DNA of 64,000 nt from Clostridia bacterium (GTDB lineage: Bacteria; Bacillota; Clostridia; UMGS1883). The position numbers were made by a program, and so were the translations under genes. Below, in pieces: positions 31,421-40,301 of the stretch. The stretch spans positions 42,979 to 106,978 of the forward strand of contig JAFSGW010000099.1 in the NCBI GenBank assembly GCA_017440585.1. The letters run 5' to 3'. Within the stretch, counting starts at the first letter, position 1, and every line of letters starts with the position of its first letter. The notes under the pieces are model-generated. The model did not search any database. It saw only the letters and a list, made by a program, of their open reading frames with translations, and had not been told where the DNA came from.

Positions 31421-31569
31421 GATGACCACGCTTTTTACTGCAACCCACAACGTGGGACAGTGGGTGAAAAGATATCCGCAGATATCCTTTTTGAAGCCGT
31501 CGCCCGACTTCAAAAAGCAGCCCTGTCCCCGTACCTTATAAAATGTTGCAGTTACCTAATCAAAGTAAA
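31421..31569 (+). promoter_or_regulatory. Conserved leader element, copy before frr (riboswitch-like)
   Basis: It starts 4 bases after the pyrH stop. GATGACCACG, then ACTGCAAC (31437-31444) pairs with GTTGCAGT (31545-31552). CCCAC/GTGGG (31444-31448 / 31452-31456) competes for the same GGG with GGGACAG/CTGTCCC (31454-31460 / 31523-31529). Inside are GATATC/GATATC (31471-31486) and CTTTTTGAAG/CTTCAAAAAG (31487-31496 / 31508-31517). The end AATCAAAGTAAA is shared with the copy before the LysM gene. Mutually exclusive helices suggest a switch or attenuator, but no ligand or known class was recognised. Confidence 0.6.
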
Positions 31570-31596
31570 CTGATATAAAGAAAGGAATAAATTATC

Positions 31597-32139
31597 ATGA
31601 AAGAAATTAGCGCAAGAATGGATAAAACCATTGCTTATTACAAGGACGATTTAAACACAATCAGAGTAGGCAGAGCAAATGCTGCAGTGCTTGACAAAAT
31701 TGCAGTTGACTACTACGGCACGATGACACCTGTTGCACAGGTTGGTACAATTTCCACTCCCGACCCCAGAACTCTTATGATTCAGCCCTGGGACGGAAGC
31801 CTTCTCAAGGCTATTGAAAAGGCAATACTTGCAAGTGAATTAGGCATTAACCCCCAGAACGACGGTAAGGTTATCCGCCTTAACTTCCCCCAGCTTACAG
31901 AGGAAAGACGTAAAGAGCTTTCTAAGACAGTTTCCAAGAAGAGCGAGGAAGCAAAGGTAAGCGTTCGTAACATCCGCCGTGATGCTATGGATGAATACAA
32001 GGCATTAAAGAAGAAGAACGAAATTACAGAGGATGACCTCAAGAGTGCAGAAAAGGATATCCAGGATCTTACCGATATGAAGATCAAGGAAATCGATTCT
32101 ATTACAGAAAAGAAGCAGAAGGAAATTATGTCCATATGA
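31597..32139 (+). CDS. frr: Ribosome recycling factor
   Basis: 180 residues from ATG 31597 (AGAAAGGA site), normal length. With EF-G it splits the post-termination ribosome. MDKTIAYYKDDLNTIRVGRA, VDYYGTMTPVAQVGTISTPD and KVIRLNFPQLTEERRKELSK are diagnostic. It overlaps uppS by four bases (ATGA). Its 5' leader is the conserved element described at 31421-31569. Confidence 0.98.
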   Translation: MKEISARMDKTIAYYKDDLNTIRVGRANAAVLDKIAVDYYGTMTPVAQVGTISTPDPRTLMIQPWDGSLLKAIEKAILASELGINPQNDGKVIRLNFPQLTEERRKELSKTVSKKSEEAKVSVRNIRRDAMDEYKALKKKNEITEDDLKSAEKDIQDLTDMKIKEIDSITEKKQKEIMSI

Positions 32140-32888
32140 AAATAAAGGACTTTTTCCGAAGGAAATCCTTAGAGCAAAAAGTGGACTTTGATAACTTACC
32201 CAAGCATATCGGAATTATTATGGACGGAAACGGCAGATGGGCGAAAAAACGCGGTCTGCCCCGTACCTCCGGTCACGCTGTTGGGGCAAAAACATTTGAG
32301 CGAATAGTTGAATATGCAGGTAACATAGGCGTAAAGGTTGTTACAGTGTACGCATTTTCAACAGAGAACTGGAGAAGACCTAAAGAAGAGGTCGATGCAC
32401 TCATGGCGATTTTAGAGGACTATCTTGACCATGGCTTACAGCGCCTGGCAGGCAGAGATGTTCAGATTCACTTTATTGGTGACAGAAGTGCTTTTTCTCC
32501 CGAGTTCCGTGAAAAACAGCTCTACATGGAAAAGGCCACTGAAAAAAACAGTGGTCTTTTGCTTAATGTTGCCCTCAATTACGGCGGACGTGACGAGGTT
32601 ATAAAGGCGGTAAGAGAAATTGCCGCACTGGTTAAGGAAGGCAAAATGCAAGTTGAGGATATTTCAGAAAGTGACATTTCAGAAAGAACCTATACCGCAT
32701 CCCAGCCCGACCCCGACCTTATTATCCGTCCTTCGGGTGAGTATCGTTTAAGTAACTTTTTCCTTTGGCAAGGTGCATACAGTGAGCTTTGGTTCTCAAA
32801 CATACTGTGGCCCGATTTTTCAAATGAAGACCTGCTTCAGGCAATTTATGATTATCAACAGCGCACCCGCCGTTTCGGTGGTGTATAA
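32136..32888 (+). CDS. uppS: Isoprenyl transferase (undecaprenyl diphosphate synthase)
   Basis: 250 residues. It makes the C55 lipid carrier for wall synthesis. HIGIIMDGNGRWAKKRGLPR carries the catalytic Asp; GVKVVTVYAFSTENWRRPKE, LNVALNYGGRDEV and DLIIRPSGEYRLSNFFLWQG are family motifs. In the canonical signature the last block is RTSGE-R-SNF, so the region is fully conserved. Translationally coupled to frr. Confidence 0.97.
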   Translation: MKIKDFFRRKSLEQKVDFDNLPKHIGIIMDGNGRWAKKRGLPRTSGHAVGAKTFERIVEYAGNIGVKVVTVYAFSTENWRRPKEEVDALMAILEDYLDHGLQRLAGRDVQIHFIGDRSAFSPEFREKQLYMEKATEKNSGLLLNVALNYGGRDEVIKAVREIAALVKEGKMQVEDISESDISERTYTASQPDPDLIIRPSGEYRLSNFFLWQGAYSELWFSNILWPDFSNEDLLQAIYDYQQRTRRFGGV

Positions 32889-32907
32889 GCGTTAGATTGG
32901 AGATAAC

Positions 32908-33732
32908 ATGAAAACAAGACTTATTACATCATTTGTAGGAGCAATAGTGTTCTTTATTGTGCTTCTTACGCCTCCTGTTGTGTTTCAGCTTGCAACAGTT
33001 ATTGTTACGGGCATAGCAATGTATGAAATTTATTCCGTTACGGGTATTGCAAAAAAACTGCCTCTGGCACTTTCGGGCTGCTTCGGCATTGCCTTTGGTG
33101 CCCTTTTGGGCTGTATGCATCTTAACGACAAGCTGGTTACATACGATGTGTGCCTGCTCTGGCTTTCAATTTATATTGCATACATGTTTGCACTTATGGT
33201 TTTTGACCACGAAAACGTAAAGCTTCAGGATGCGTCCATGGCGTTTTTCGTTTCCATATTTGTGGCAGTTTTATTCTCCTACCTTATTCCTCTCCGTGAG
33301 GCAGAAAACGGCATATTTATTATCATTGCCCTTTTTGTGGGCACATGGTGCAGTGACAGCGGTGCATACTTTATCGGTGTACGCTTCGGCAAGCACAAGA
33401 TGGCTCCCGTTTTAAGCCCAAAAAAATCCTGGGAAGGCTTTTTCGGCGGTATTCTGGGCAGTGTTGTGGGCATGCTTATTTATATGGCAGTGCTTAACCT
33501 TGTGTTGAAAATAGAGTGTAACGGGCCTGCTTTGATACTTACAGCTGTAGGCTGTGCAATTTTAGGCCCCGTTTCCGACATTGCCACAAGTGCAATAAAG
33601 AGAGAATTCGGCGTGAAGGACTATGGCACACTTTTCCCCGGTCACGGGGGCATACTTGATAGGTTTGACAGCGTGCTTTTAACAACTCCCTTTGTTTATT
33701 TTATAAGTCAGGTATTTGAGCTTGTTGGGTGA
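32908..33732 (+). CDS. cdsA: Phosphatidate cytidylyltransferase
   Basis: 274 residues from ATG 32908. It makes CDP-diacylglycerol, the precursor of membrane phospholipids. About eight membrane helices, and the C-terminal signature SDIATSAIKREFGVKDYGTL followed by FPGHGGILDRFDS is complete. The stop (TGA 33730-33732) lies just before dxr. Confidence 0.95.
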   Translation: MKTRLITSFVGAIVFFIVLLTPPVVFQLATVIVTGIAMYEIYSVTGIAKKLPLALSGCFGIAFGALLGCMHLNDKLVTYDVCLLWLSIYIAYMFALMVFDHENVKLQDASMAFFVSIFVAVLFSYLIPLREAENGIFIIIALFVGTWCSDSGAYFIGVRFGKHKMAPVLSPKKSWEGFFGGILGSVVGMLIYMAVLNLVLKIECNGPALILTAVGCAILGPVSDIATSAIKREFGVKDYGTLFPGHGGILDRFDSVLLTTPFVYFISQVFELVG

Positions 33733-33737
33733 TTGAA

Positions 33738-34877
33738 ATGAAGAATATTTCTATTTTAGGTTCAACAGGGTCTATAGGCACACAGAGCTTAGATGTTTGT
33801 GACAAGGACCCTTCATTAAAGGTTGCCGCACTTACGGCATACAAAAACACAGATTTACTTGAAGAGCAGATAAGAAAATATAAGCCGAAATTTGCTGCAA
33901 TGTATGACGAAGCCTCTGCAGCTGATTTAAAGGTGCGTGTTGCAGACACAGACACCGTGGTTTTAAGCGGCGAAGAGGGCGTGTGCGAATGTGCACGTCA
34001 AGGCGAAATGGCAGTTACTGCCATAGTTGGCATTGCAGGCTTACGCCCCACCCTTGCGGCAATTGAATCAGGGTGCGACATTGCCCTTTCCAATAAGGAA
34101 ACCCTTGTTACAGCAGGGGAATATGTAATGGGCTATGCCAAAGAAAAAAACGTTAAGATTGTGCCCGTTGACAGTGAGCACAGTGCAATTTTTCAGTCCA
34201 TTGCCGATCAGGGCAAGTTTCTGGAAAAAATAATTATAACAGCCTCGGGCGGCCCCTTCTTCGGCAAAAAGAAGGAGGAGCTCGTAAACGTTACAGCTGC
34301 TGATGCCCTTAAGCATCCCAACTGGTCAATGGGTGCAAAAATAACCATCGACAGCTCAACTCTGGTTAACAAGGGTCTTGAAATTATCGAAGCAATGCAC
34401 CTTTTTGGAGTAAGCGTGGATAACATCATCCCCGTTGTGCACCGTCAGAGCATTGTGCACTCTCTGGTGGAATTCTGCGATGGCTCTGTAATAGGTCAGT
34501 TCGGTGTGCCCGACATGAAGCTTCCCATTTCCTATGCTCTTCATTATCCTGAAAGAAGCATAAAGGTTTCAGAAAAGCTTGACCTGGCAAAAATCGGCAC
34601 ACTTACCTTTTGTGAAATTGACCACGAGGCGTTCCCTGCAGTTAATATGGCAAAGTGGGCTGCAAAGCAGGGCGGAAGCATGCCTGCCGTGTTTAACGGT
34701 GCAAACGAAGAGGCAGTTGCAATGTTTCTTAAGGGCGAATGCCGTTTTGGTGACATTACAGAGTATATTTCCTATGCTATGGATAAACATACTGTAGTGA
34801 GAGATACTTCCATTGAAGCCATTGAAGAGGCGGACAGATTTGCCCGCAGAATGGTAAGGGAAGCGGCAGGCAAATAA
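33738..34877 (+). CDS. dxr: 1-deoxy-D-xylulose 5-phosphate reductoisomerase
   Basis: 379 residues from ATG 33738; an in-frame GTG at 33729 overlapping the cdsA stop is an alternative. It makes methylerythritol 4-phosphate in isoprenoid synthesis. NADPH loop LGSTGSIGTQSLDV, metal/substrate motif VDSEHSAIFQ, LSNKETLVTAGE, HPNWSMGAKITIDSSTLVNK and the later EAMHLFG are present. Confidence 0.96.
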   Translation: MKNISILGSTGSIGTQSLDVCDKDPSLKVAALTAYKNTDLLEEQIRKYKPKFAAMYDEASAADLKVRVADTDTVVLSGEEGVCECARQGEMAVTAIVGIAGLRPTLAAIESGCDIALSNKETLVTAGEYVMGYAKEKNVKIVPVDSEHSAIFQSIADQGKFLEKIIITASGGPFFGKKKEELVNVTAADALKHPNWSMGAKITIDSSTLVNKGLEIIEAMHLFGVSVDNIIPVVHRQSIVHSLVEFCDGSVIGQFGVPDMKLPISYALHYPERSIKVSEKLDLAKIGTLTFCEIDHEAFPAVNMAKWAAKQGGSMPAVFNGANEEAVAMFLKGECRFGDITEYISYAMDKHTVVRDTSIEAIEEADRFARRMVREAAGK

Positions 34878-34893
34878 TTTTCGGAGGTATTTT

Positions 34894-35910
34894 ATGGGCT
34901 TTTCCATAGTTGTAACAGTTATAGCTTTTGGGATAATGGTAATGCTCCACGAGCTGGGGCATTTCCTTACTGCAAAAAAATTCGGTGTTACCGTCCACGA
35001 GTTTTCCATTGGCATGGGTCCGCTCATTTTTAAATGGGGCAAGGGCGAAACACAGTATTCCATACGCCTTCTGCCTTTTGGCGGATATGTCAAGCTTGAG
35101 GGCGAGGGCGATGAAAGCGACGACCCGAGAGCATTTTCAAATATTTCACCAATAAAGCGTATATGCATCCTTGTGGCAGGAGCTGTAATGAACATTCTTT
35201 TAGGCTTTCTGTGCTTTGTTGTTATAAATAACACATACCCCAGGGTGCAGGTGCCCGTTATAAGCGAAATTATCCCTGACTCTGCCGCAGAAGAGGCAGG
35301 GCTTATGGTGGGGGATGAAATCGTAAAGCTTAATAATACCCACGTTGCCACACAAAGTGACGTTGCCCTTTTTATGATGGATAACGGCCTTGATGAGGTT
35401 ATCATAACCTATATCCGTCAGGGGGAAAAGCATAAGGCTACCGTTTACCCTGTTGAGCAGCTTATAGGCTTTAAGTCAAGCATTAAGGAATTGAGTTTTT
35501 GGGAAACCGTGGAGTATTCCTTCTATGACACACGCTACGTTGTGAAGGCAGTAATGGTTTCCATAAAAATGATGCTTACGGGAGAGGCTAAGGTCAGCGA
35601 CATGTCGGGACCTGTTGGTGTTGTGCAGGTAGTGGGGGATGCTGCCGAAAGTGCAAGCCCCTATGGGCTTCTGGCAGTTGTAATGCAGCTTTTAATGCTT
35701 TTTGCAATGATAAGCGTAAATTTAGGCGTATTTAACCTTTTACCTTTTCCCGGTCTTGACGGCGGAAGCATTATATTTGCATTTATTGAATTAATAACAC
35801 GGAAAAAACTGAAGCCGGAGGTGCTGGGTGTTATAAACCTGGCAGGGCTTGTGCTTTTACTGGGGCTTGGTATTTTTATCATGTTCTCGGATATAACGAA
35901 ATTACTATAG
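34894..35910 (+). CDS. rseP: RIP metalloprotease RseP (site-2 protease)
   Basis: 338 residues. An intramembrane zinc protease that releases anti-sigma factors and clears signal peptide remnants. HELGHFLTAKKFGV carries the HExxH motif in the first helix, a PDZ domain spans about 115-185 (SEIIPDSAAEEAGLMVGDEI), and NLLPFPGLDGGSI supplies the third zinc ligand. Three to four membrane helices. Full length. Confidence 0.96.
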   Translation: MGFSIVVTVIAFGIMVMLHELGHFLTAKKFGVTVHEFSIGMGPLIFKWGKGETQYSIRLLPFGGYVKLEGEGDESDDPRAFSNISPIKRICILVAGAVMNILLGFLCFVVINNTYPRVQVPVISEIIPDSAAEEAGLMVGDEIVKLNNTHVATQSDVALFMMDNGLDEVIITYIRQGEKHKATVYPVEQLIGFKSSIKELSFWETVEYSFYDTRYVVKAVMVSIKMMLTGEAKVSDMSGPVGVVQVVGDAAESASPYGLLAVVMQLLMLFAMISVNLGVFNLLPFPGLDGGSIIFAFIELITRKKLKPEVLGVINLAGLVLLLGLGIFIMFSDITKLL

Positions 35911-35926
35911 AAATGAGGCTTATAAC

Positions 35927-36349
35927 ATGAGCAGAAAATCGGCAAGAGAAAATGCATTCAAAATTATTTACAATTGCGCTCTTATGAAGGAGCCTCCTCA
36001 CGATATGTGTGAATATTTTGAGGAAACCATGAAGGACGAAATGTGGGCAGAGGCATCCATGGACAAAAAGGACATGGAATATATGCGCTCCGTTGTTTTC
36101 GGTGCAGCTGAAAAGAAAAACGAGCTTAACGAAAAAATTGCACCCCTTCTTAAAAAGTGGGACGTTGCCCGTCTTCCCAAGGTGAGCCTTGCAATACTTC
36201 AGCTTGCCATCTACGAAATCGAAGAGGTTGACGACGTGCCCGACCGTGTGGCCGTAAACGAAGCCATTGAGCTTGCGAAAACTTACGGTGAGGACGATAC
36301 TTATAAGTTTATAAATGGCGTATTGGCAGAATATTTAAAGAATAAATGA
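35927..36349 (+). CDS. nusB: Transcription antitermination factor NusB
   Basis: 140 residues from ATG 35927. SARENAFKIIYNCALMKEPP at the N-terminus and LPKVSLAILQLAIYEIEEVD, VNEAIELAKTYGEDDTYKFI near the C-terminus are diagnostic. It binds boxA RNA with S10 to promote rRNA antitermination. It is followed by AGCAATT repeats rather than running straight into xseA. Confidence 0.95.
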   Translation: MSRKSARENAFKIIYNCALMKEPPHDMCEYFEETMKDEMWAEASMDKKDMEYMRSVVFGAAEKKNELNEKIAPLLKKWDVARLPKVSLAILQLAIYEIEEVDDVPDRVAVNEAIELAKTYGEDDTYKFINGVLAEYLKNK

Positions 36350-36403
36350 GCAATTAGTAATTAGCAATGAGCAATTAAGGTGGAATTTTGCCATGCAAAA
36401 TTC
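36347..36403. repeat. Partial AGCAATT-family element
   Basis: AGCAATTAGTAATTAGCAAT, GAGCAATTAAGG, then the hairpin GAATTTTGC-CAT-GCAAAATTC (36383-36403). It matches the left arm and centre of the complete element at 14285-14395 and separates nusB from xseA. Confidence 0.7.
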
Positions 36404-36442
36404 GATTGTAATACTTGTGCTACGGCGAAGAGGTGGTCAATA

Positions 36443-37651
36443 GTGGCAGAAAGACGCGAAGCGACGGTTACACAGATTAACAATTACATAAAAGCTATTA
36501 TTGAGCGGACCGAGGTTCTGCAGAATGTGTGGATAAAAGGCGAAATAAGTAACCTTAAGTACCATTCCTCGGGGCACGTGTACCTTACCTTAAAGGACGA
36601 AGGGGGAGCACTCCGTGCCGTTATGTTCAAGGGAGCCGTTATGAAGCTACCCTTTAAAATGGAAAACGGCATGAAGGTTTCAGCCAACGGCAGGATAGGC
36701 GTTTTTGAACGTGACGGAGCATATCAGCTCTATATTGAAACAATGGAACAGGAAGGTCAGGGCGACCTTTTCAAAAAGCTTGAGGAATTAAGAAAGAAGC
36801 TTTCCCTTGAAGGCTTATTTGACGAAAGGCACAAAAAGCCCATACCCCGATACCCCCAAAAGGTGGGCGTTGTAACAAGCCCCACCGGTGCTGCTGTGAG
36901 AGATATTCTTAACATTTTAAAAAGGCGTTACCCCTTATGCGAGGTTTACCTTTATCCTGCATTGGTGCAGGGTGTGAATGCGGCGGAAAGCATTGCAAGG
37001 GGTATAGAGTTTTTTAACCGTGAAAACATGGTTGACGTTATCATTGCAGGCCGTGGCGGCGGTAGCATTGAGGACTTGTGGGCATTTAACGAGGAGGTTA
37101 CCGTGAGGGCAATTTTTGCATCCGGAATTCCCGTTATAAGTGCCGTAGGTCACGAAACAGACTTTACCCTCTCCGATGCGGTGGCAGACTTACGTGCACC
37201 GACTCCCTCTGCGGCGGCAGAAATTGCCGTGCCTGATAGCGAAGAGCTTACACTGGCTCTTGACAAATACCGTGTAAGGCTCAAAACACTTCTACTGAAG
37301 AAGGCAGAGGAAAGCGAAACAAAGCTGAGGCTCATTTCAGAAAGAGCAAGCCGTGAAAGCTTTTTGAGGCGAATAGAAAACCTTATGGTTACAACTGACC
37401 GTACCTTTGATTTGCTCCTTAAAAGCTTTGAAGGCAAGGTTGAAAGAAAAACAGCACTTTTGTCGCAAAGTGCGGCAAAGCTTGATGCTTTAAGCCCTCT
37501 TAAGGTTTTTGACCGTGGCTACAGCGTGGCTTATCATAAAGATAAGGTTTTAAAAAGTGTGAAGGAAATTGAAAACAACGATACAATCCATCTTGTGCTT
37601 AAGGACGGCAGGGTTGAAGCACAGGTAGGTAGAATTGAGGAAGCATTATGA
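36443..37651 (+). CDS. xseA: Exodeoxyribonuclease VII large subunit
   Basis: 402 residues from GTG 36443, chosen for the AGAGGTGG site and family N-terminus (AERREATVTQINNYIKAIIE). An OB fold (LQNVWIKGEISNLKYHSSGH) is followed by the nuclease domain VGVVTSPTGAAVRDILNILK, IIAGRGGGSIEDLWAFNEE and VGHETDFTLSDAVADLRAPT, then coiled coil and a C-terminal DRGYSVAYH. It overlaps xseB by four bases. Confidence 0.95.
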   Translation: MAERREATVTQINNYIKAIIERTEVLQNVWIKGEISNLKYHSSGHVYLTLKDEGGALRAVMFKGAVMKLPFKMENGMKVSANGRIGVFERDGAYQLYIETMEQEGQGDLFKKLEELRKKLSLEGLFDERHKKPIPRYPQKVGVVTSPTGAAVRDILNILKRRYPLCEVYLYPALVQGVNAAESIARGIEFFNRENMVDVIIAGRGGGSIEDLWAFNEEVTVRAIFASGIPVISAVGHETDFTLSDAVADLRAPTPSAAAEIAVPDSEELTLALDKYRVRLKTLLLKKAEESETKLRLISERASRESFLRRIENLMVTTDRTFDLLLKSFEGKVERKTALLSQSAAKLDALSPLKVFDRGYSVAYHKDKVLKSVKEIENNDTIHLVLKDGRVEAQVGRIEEAL

Positions 37652-37848
37652 CATTTGAAGAAGCTTTAAAGGAACTTGAAGAAACTGTTAAAAAGCTGGA
37701 ATCGGGGGAAACAACCCTTGACGAAGCTATGACCCTTTTTGAAAAGGGCGTTGCCCTTACAAAAAACTGCAGGAAAATGCTTGACGAGGCTCAGCTTCGG
37801 GTAAAAAAGGTTACCGAAGACGGGCAGGAGGATTTTCCCGTAGAATAA
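37648..37848 (+). CDS. xseB: Exodeoxyribonuclease VII small subunit
   Basis: 66 residues; FEEALKELEETVKKLESGET and LDEAMTLFEKGVALTKNCRK are diagnostic. Helical hairpin that assembles on XseA. ATGA overlap gives coupled translation. Confidence 0.95.
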   Translation: MTFEEALKELEETVKKLESGETTLDEAMTLFEKGVALTKNCRKMLDEAQLRVKKVTEDGQEDFPVE

Positions 37849-37868
37849 GTTTTAAAGGAAGATTACAA

Positions 37869-38735
37869 ATGGATTTTAACGGAAAGCTTAATTTTTACAC
37901 AGAGAAAATAAACGAGGCATTAAAAAAGGCAACGGAGGATTTTCCCCGTGGAAACATTGTTTCCGAGGCAATGGCATACTCCCTTCTTGCAGGGGGAAAG
38001 AGAATACGCCCCGTTATAGCCCTTGCTGTTGCAGAGAGCTTAGGCGGCGATATGGATATAGCTCTTGCCTTTGGCTGTGCCCTTGAAATGATACATACCT
38101 ATTCATTGATACATGACGATTTGCCCTGCATGGATAACGACACCATGCGTCGTGGTATGCCCACCTGCCACGTAAAGTACGGCGAGGCGTATGCCCTTTT
38201 AGCAGGTGACGGGCTTCTTACCTATGCATTTTCCTATATAACAGACAAGGTTAGTGATAAAGAAAAGGCGTTTGATTTTATTAAGTACCTTTCCCATATG
38301 GCAGGCATTGAGGGCATGGTAGGCGGTCAGACAGACGATATTAAGGCTGAAAGCGAGAGTGCCGATATTGAAACACTCCGCTTTATCCATGCACGTAAAA
38401 CAGGTGCACTTATAAATGCTGCAGGTGCCGCAGGTGCAATTGCGGCAGGGCTCCCCGCTTCCTATGCGGAGGACTATACAAAGAGCCTTGGCCTTGCCTT
38501 CCAGATAAAGGATGATATCCTTGACGTGGAGGGTGACGAGGCAAAAATGGGAAAAACACTTATGAAGGATATAAACTCCGAAAAGTCCACCTTTGTTACC
38601 CTTATGGGGCTTGAGGAAGCCAAGGGTGAATTAAGGAAGGAAACAGACAAGGCAATTGATGCCTGCCGTCTTTTCGGGGAAAAGGGCGGATTTTTAAAAG
38701 AACTGGCAGAGGTAATGCTAAAGAGAGAAAATTAA
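37869..38735 (+). CDS. ispA: Polyprenyl synthetase (farnesyl diphosphate synthase type)
   Basis: 288 residues. First Asp-rich motif DDLPCMDNDTMRRGMPTCH and second DDILDVEGDEAKMGKT, with AGGKRIRPVIALAVAE. The residues just before the first motif (MIHTYSLIHDD) and the two-residue insertion in DDLPCMDND fit short-chain (C15) eubacterial FPP synthases. With dxr and uppS it feeds lipid-carrier synthesis. Confidence 0.95.
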   Translation: MDFNGKLNFYTEKINEALKKATEDFPRGNIVSEAMAYSLLAGGKRIRPVIALAVAESLGGDMDIALAFGCALEMIHTYSLIHDDLPCMDNDTMRRGMPTCHVKYGEAYALLAGDGLLTYAFSYITDKVSDKEKAFDFIKYLSHMAGIEGMVGGQTDDIKAESESADIETLRFIHARKTGALINAAGAAGAIAAGLPASYAEDYTKSLGLAFQIKDDILDVEGDEAKMGKTLMKDINSEKSTFVTLMGLEEAKGELRKETDKAIDACRLFGEKGGFLKELAEVMLKREN

Positions 38736-38753
38736 TATCCGGGGGGAATACAA

Positions 38754-39209
38754 ATGAAAGCTTTAATTGATTTTGCAACAAACATGCCCTTGGTTGCAGC
38801 CATTACAGGCTGGGCAACGGCACAGGTTTTAAAGGTTGTTATTGAATCGGTAATAGCGAAAAAGTTTACATGGGAAAGCATTTTTGCATCGGGAGGCATG
38901 CCCTCTTCTCACAGTGCTTTTGTTACTGCACTTACAACAGTTATAGGCTTTGAGTACGGGCTTGGCAGTGTGTACTTTGCTTTTGCGGCATCCTTTGCAC
39001 TTGTTGTTATGTACGATGCCTGCGGTGTAAGGCGTGCGGTAGGTGAGCAGGCAAAGGCTCTTAACCGCATTATAGGTGCTCTCCGCGAAAACAGCACCAT
39101 AGGGCAGGAAAAGGCCCTTAAGGAAATATTGGGCCATAGTCCTTTTCAGGTTGCAATGGGCTTCTTATTGGGACTTATAATAGGCACAGCTATTGCAATT
39201 TTATTCTGA
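38754..39209 (+). CDS. Divergent PAP2 family membrane protein (DUF212)
   Basis: 151 residues with about four hydrophobic segments. GGMPSSHSAFVTALTTVIGF is the PSSHS phosphatase-like motif, and VMYDACGVRRAVGEQAKALN is the second conserved block of the DUF212/YuiD group. A lipid-phosphate phosphatase role is plausible next to prenyl diphosphate genes but not shown. Confidence 0.9.
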   Translation: MKALIDFATNMPLVAAITGWATAQVLKVVIESVIAKKFTWESIFASGGMPSSHSAFVTALTTVIGFEYGLGSVYFAFAASFALVVMYDACGVRRAVGEQAKALNRIIGALRENSTIGQEKALKEILGHSPFQVAMGFLLGLIIGTAIAILF

Positions 39210-39220
39210 GGTGACAGACA

Positions 39221-40288
39221 ATGTTTAACAAACTGGCGTTTATAGAAGAAAAATACGAGCTCCTTTCCTCTAAAATAAGTGACCCTGATATCATTGCTGA
39301 TATCGACTCCTGGCGTAAGCTCATGAAGGAGCACAGTGACCTTACCCCCATTGTGGAAAAGTACAGAGAGTATAAGGGTATTATGAAAACAATTTCCGAG
39401 GCTGAAGAAATGCTCCGGGATAAGCCCGATGCAGACTTTGAGGAGATGCTTCGTGAGGAAATAGCCGAAGCGAAGGATAAAATACCTTCTATTGAGGAGG
39501 AATTGAAAATTCTTCTCATACCCAAGGACCCCAACGATGACAAGAGCGTTATTGTGGAAATCCGTGGCGGTACAGGTGGCGAGGAAGCGGCACTTTTTGC
39601 CGCAGCACTTTTCCGCATGTACTCCATGTATGCCGAAAAAAAGCGCTGGAAGATAGAAATAATGAACTCCAATGCAACCGAATTAGGTGGCTATAAGGAA
39701 ATTTCCTTCTCCGTTGACGGGCAGGGTGCATACAGCCGTTTCAAGTACGAGAGCGGTGTGCACCGTGTACAGAGAGTGCCCGAAACAGAATCACAGGGCA
39801 GGATACAGACCTCTGCCGCATCTGTGGCAGTGCTGCCTGAGGTTGAAGAGGTTGAACTGGAAATTAACCAGAACGATTTAAAAATTGACGTGTTCCGTGC
39901 AGGTGGCCCCGGTGGTCAGTGCGTTAACACAACTGACTCTGCCGTGAGAATTACTCACTTGCCCACAGGGCTGGTGGTGTCCTGTCAGGACGAAAAGAGC
40001 CAGCACAAAAACAAGGATAAGGCACTTAAGGTTTTAAGAAGCCGTCTTTACGAGCATATGGAGGCTGAACGGAACGCCTCTATTGCCGCAGAAAGAAAGA
40101 GCCAGGTTGGCTCAGGCGACAGAAGCGAAAGAATAAGAACCTATAACTTCCCTCAGGGAAGAGTTACCGACCACCGAATTAACCTTACACTTTATAAGAT
40201 TGACTCAATCATGAACGGTGAAATAGACGAATTGGTTGATGCACTTGCAACCTACTACCAGAGCGAAAAGCTGAAGGCAGAAAATTAA
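39221..40288 (+). CDS. prfA: Peptide chain release factor 1
   Basis: 355 residues. The GGQ loop [20 protein letters not shown] is intact. The codon-recognition segment reads [20 protein letters not shown]; the P-E-T tripeptide corresponds to the PxT motif of RF1 (UAA/UAG), not the SPF of RF2. Length and the [20 protein letters not shown] block are standard. prmC is not adjacent. Confidence 0.96.
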   Translation: MFNKLAFIEEKYELLSSKISDPDIIADIDSWRKLMKEHSDLTPIVEKYREYKGIMKTISEAEEMLRDKPDADFEEMLREEIAEAKDKIPSIEEELKILLIPKDPNDDKSVIVEIRGGTGGEEAALFAAALFRMYSMYAEKKRWKIEIMNSNATELGGYKEISFSVDGQGAYSRFKYESGVHRVQRVPETESQGRIQTSAASVAVLPEVEEVELEINQNDLKIDVFRAGGPGGQCVNTTDSAVRITHLPTGLVVSCQDEKSQHKNKDKALKVLRSRLYEHMEAERNASIAAERKSQVGSGDRSERIRTYNFPQGRVTDHRINLTLYKIDSIMNGEIDELVDALATYYQSEKLKAEN

Positions 40289-40301
40289 AAGGAGAAAGCA
40301 T

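Noticed and set aside
34569..35405. A 278-codon open frame opposite dxr and rseP
   Set aside because: It spans two certain genes on the other strand and has no recognisable content.
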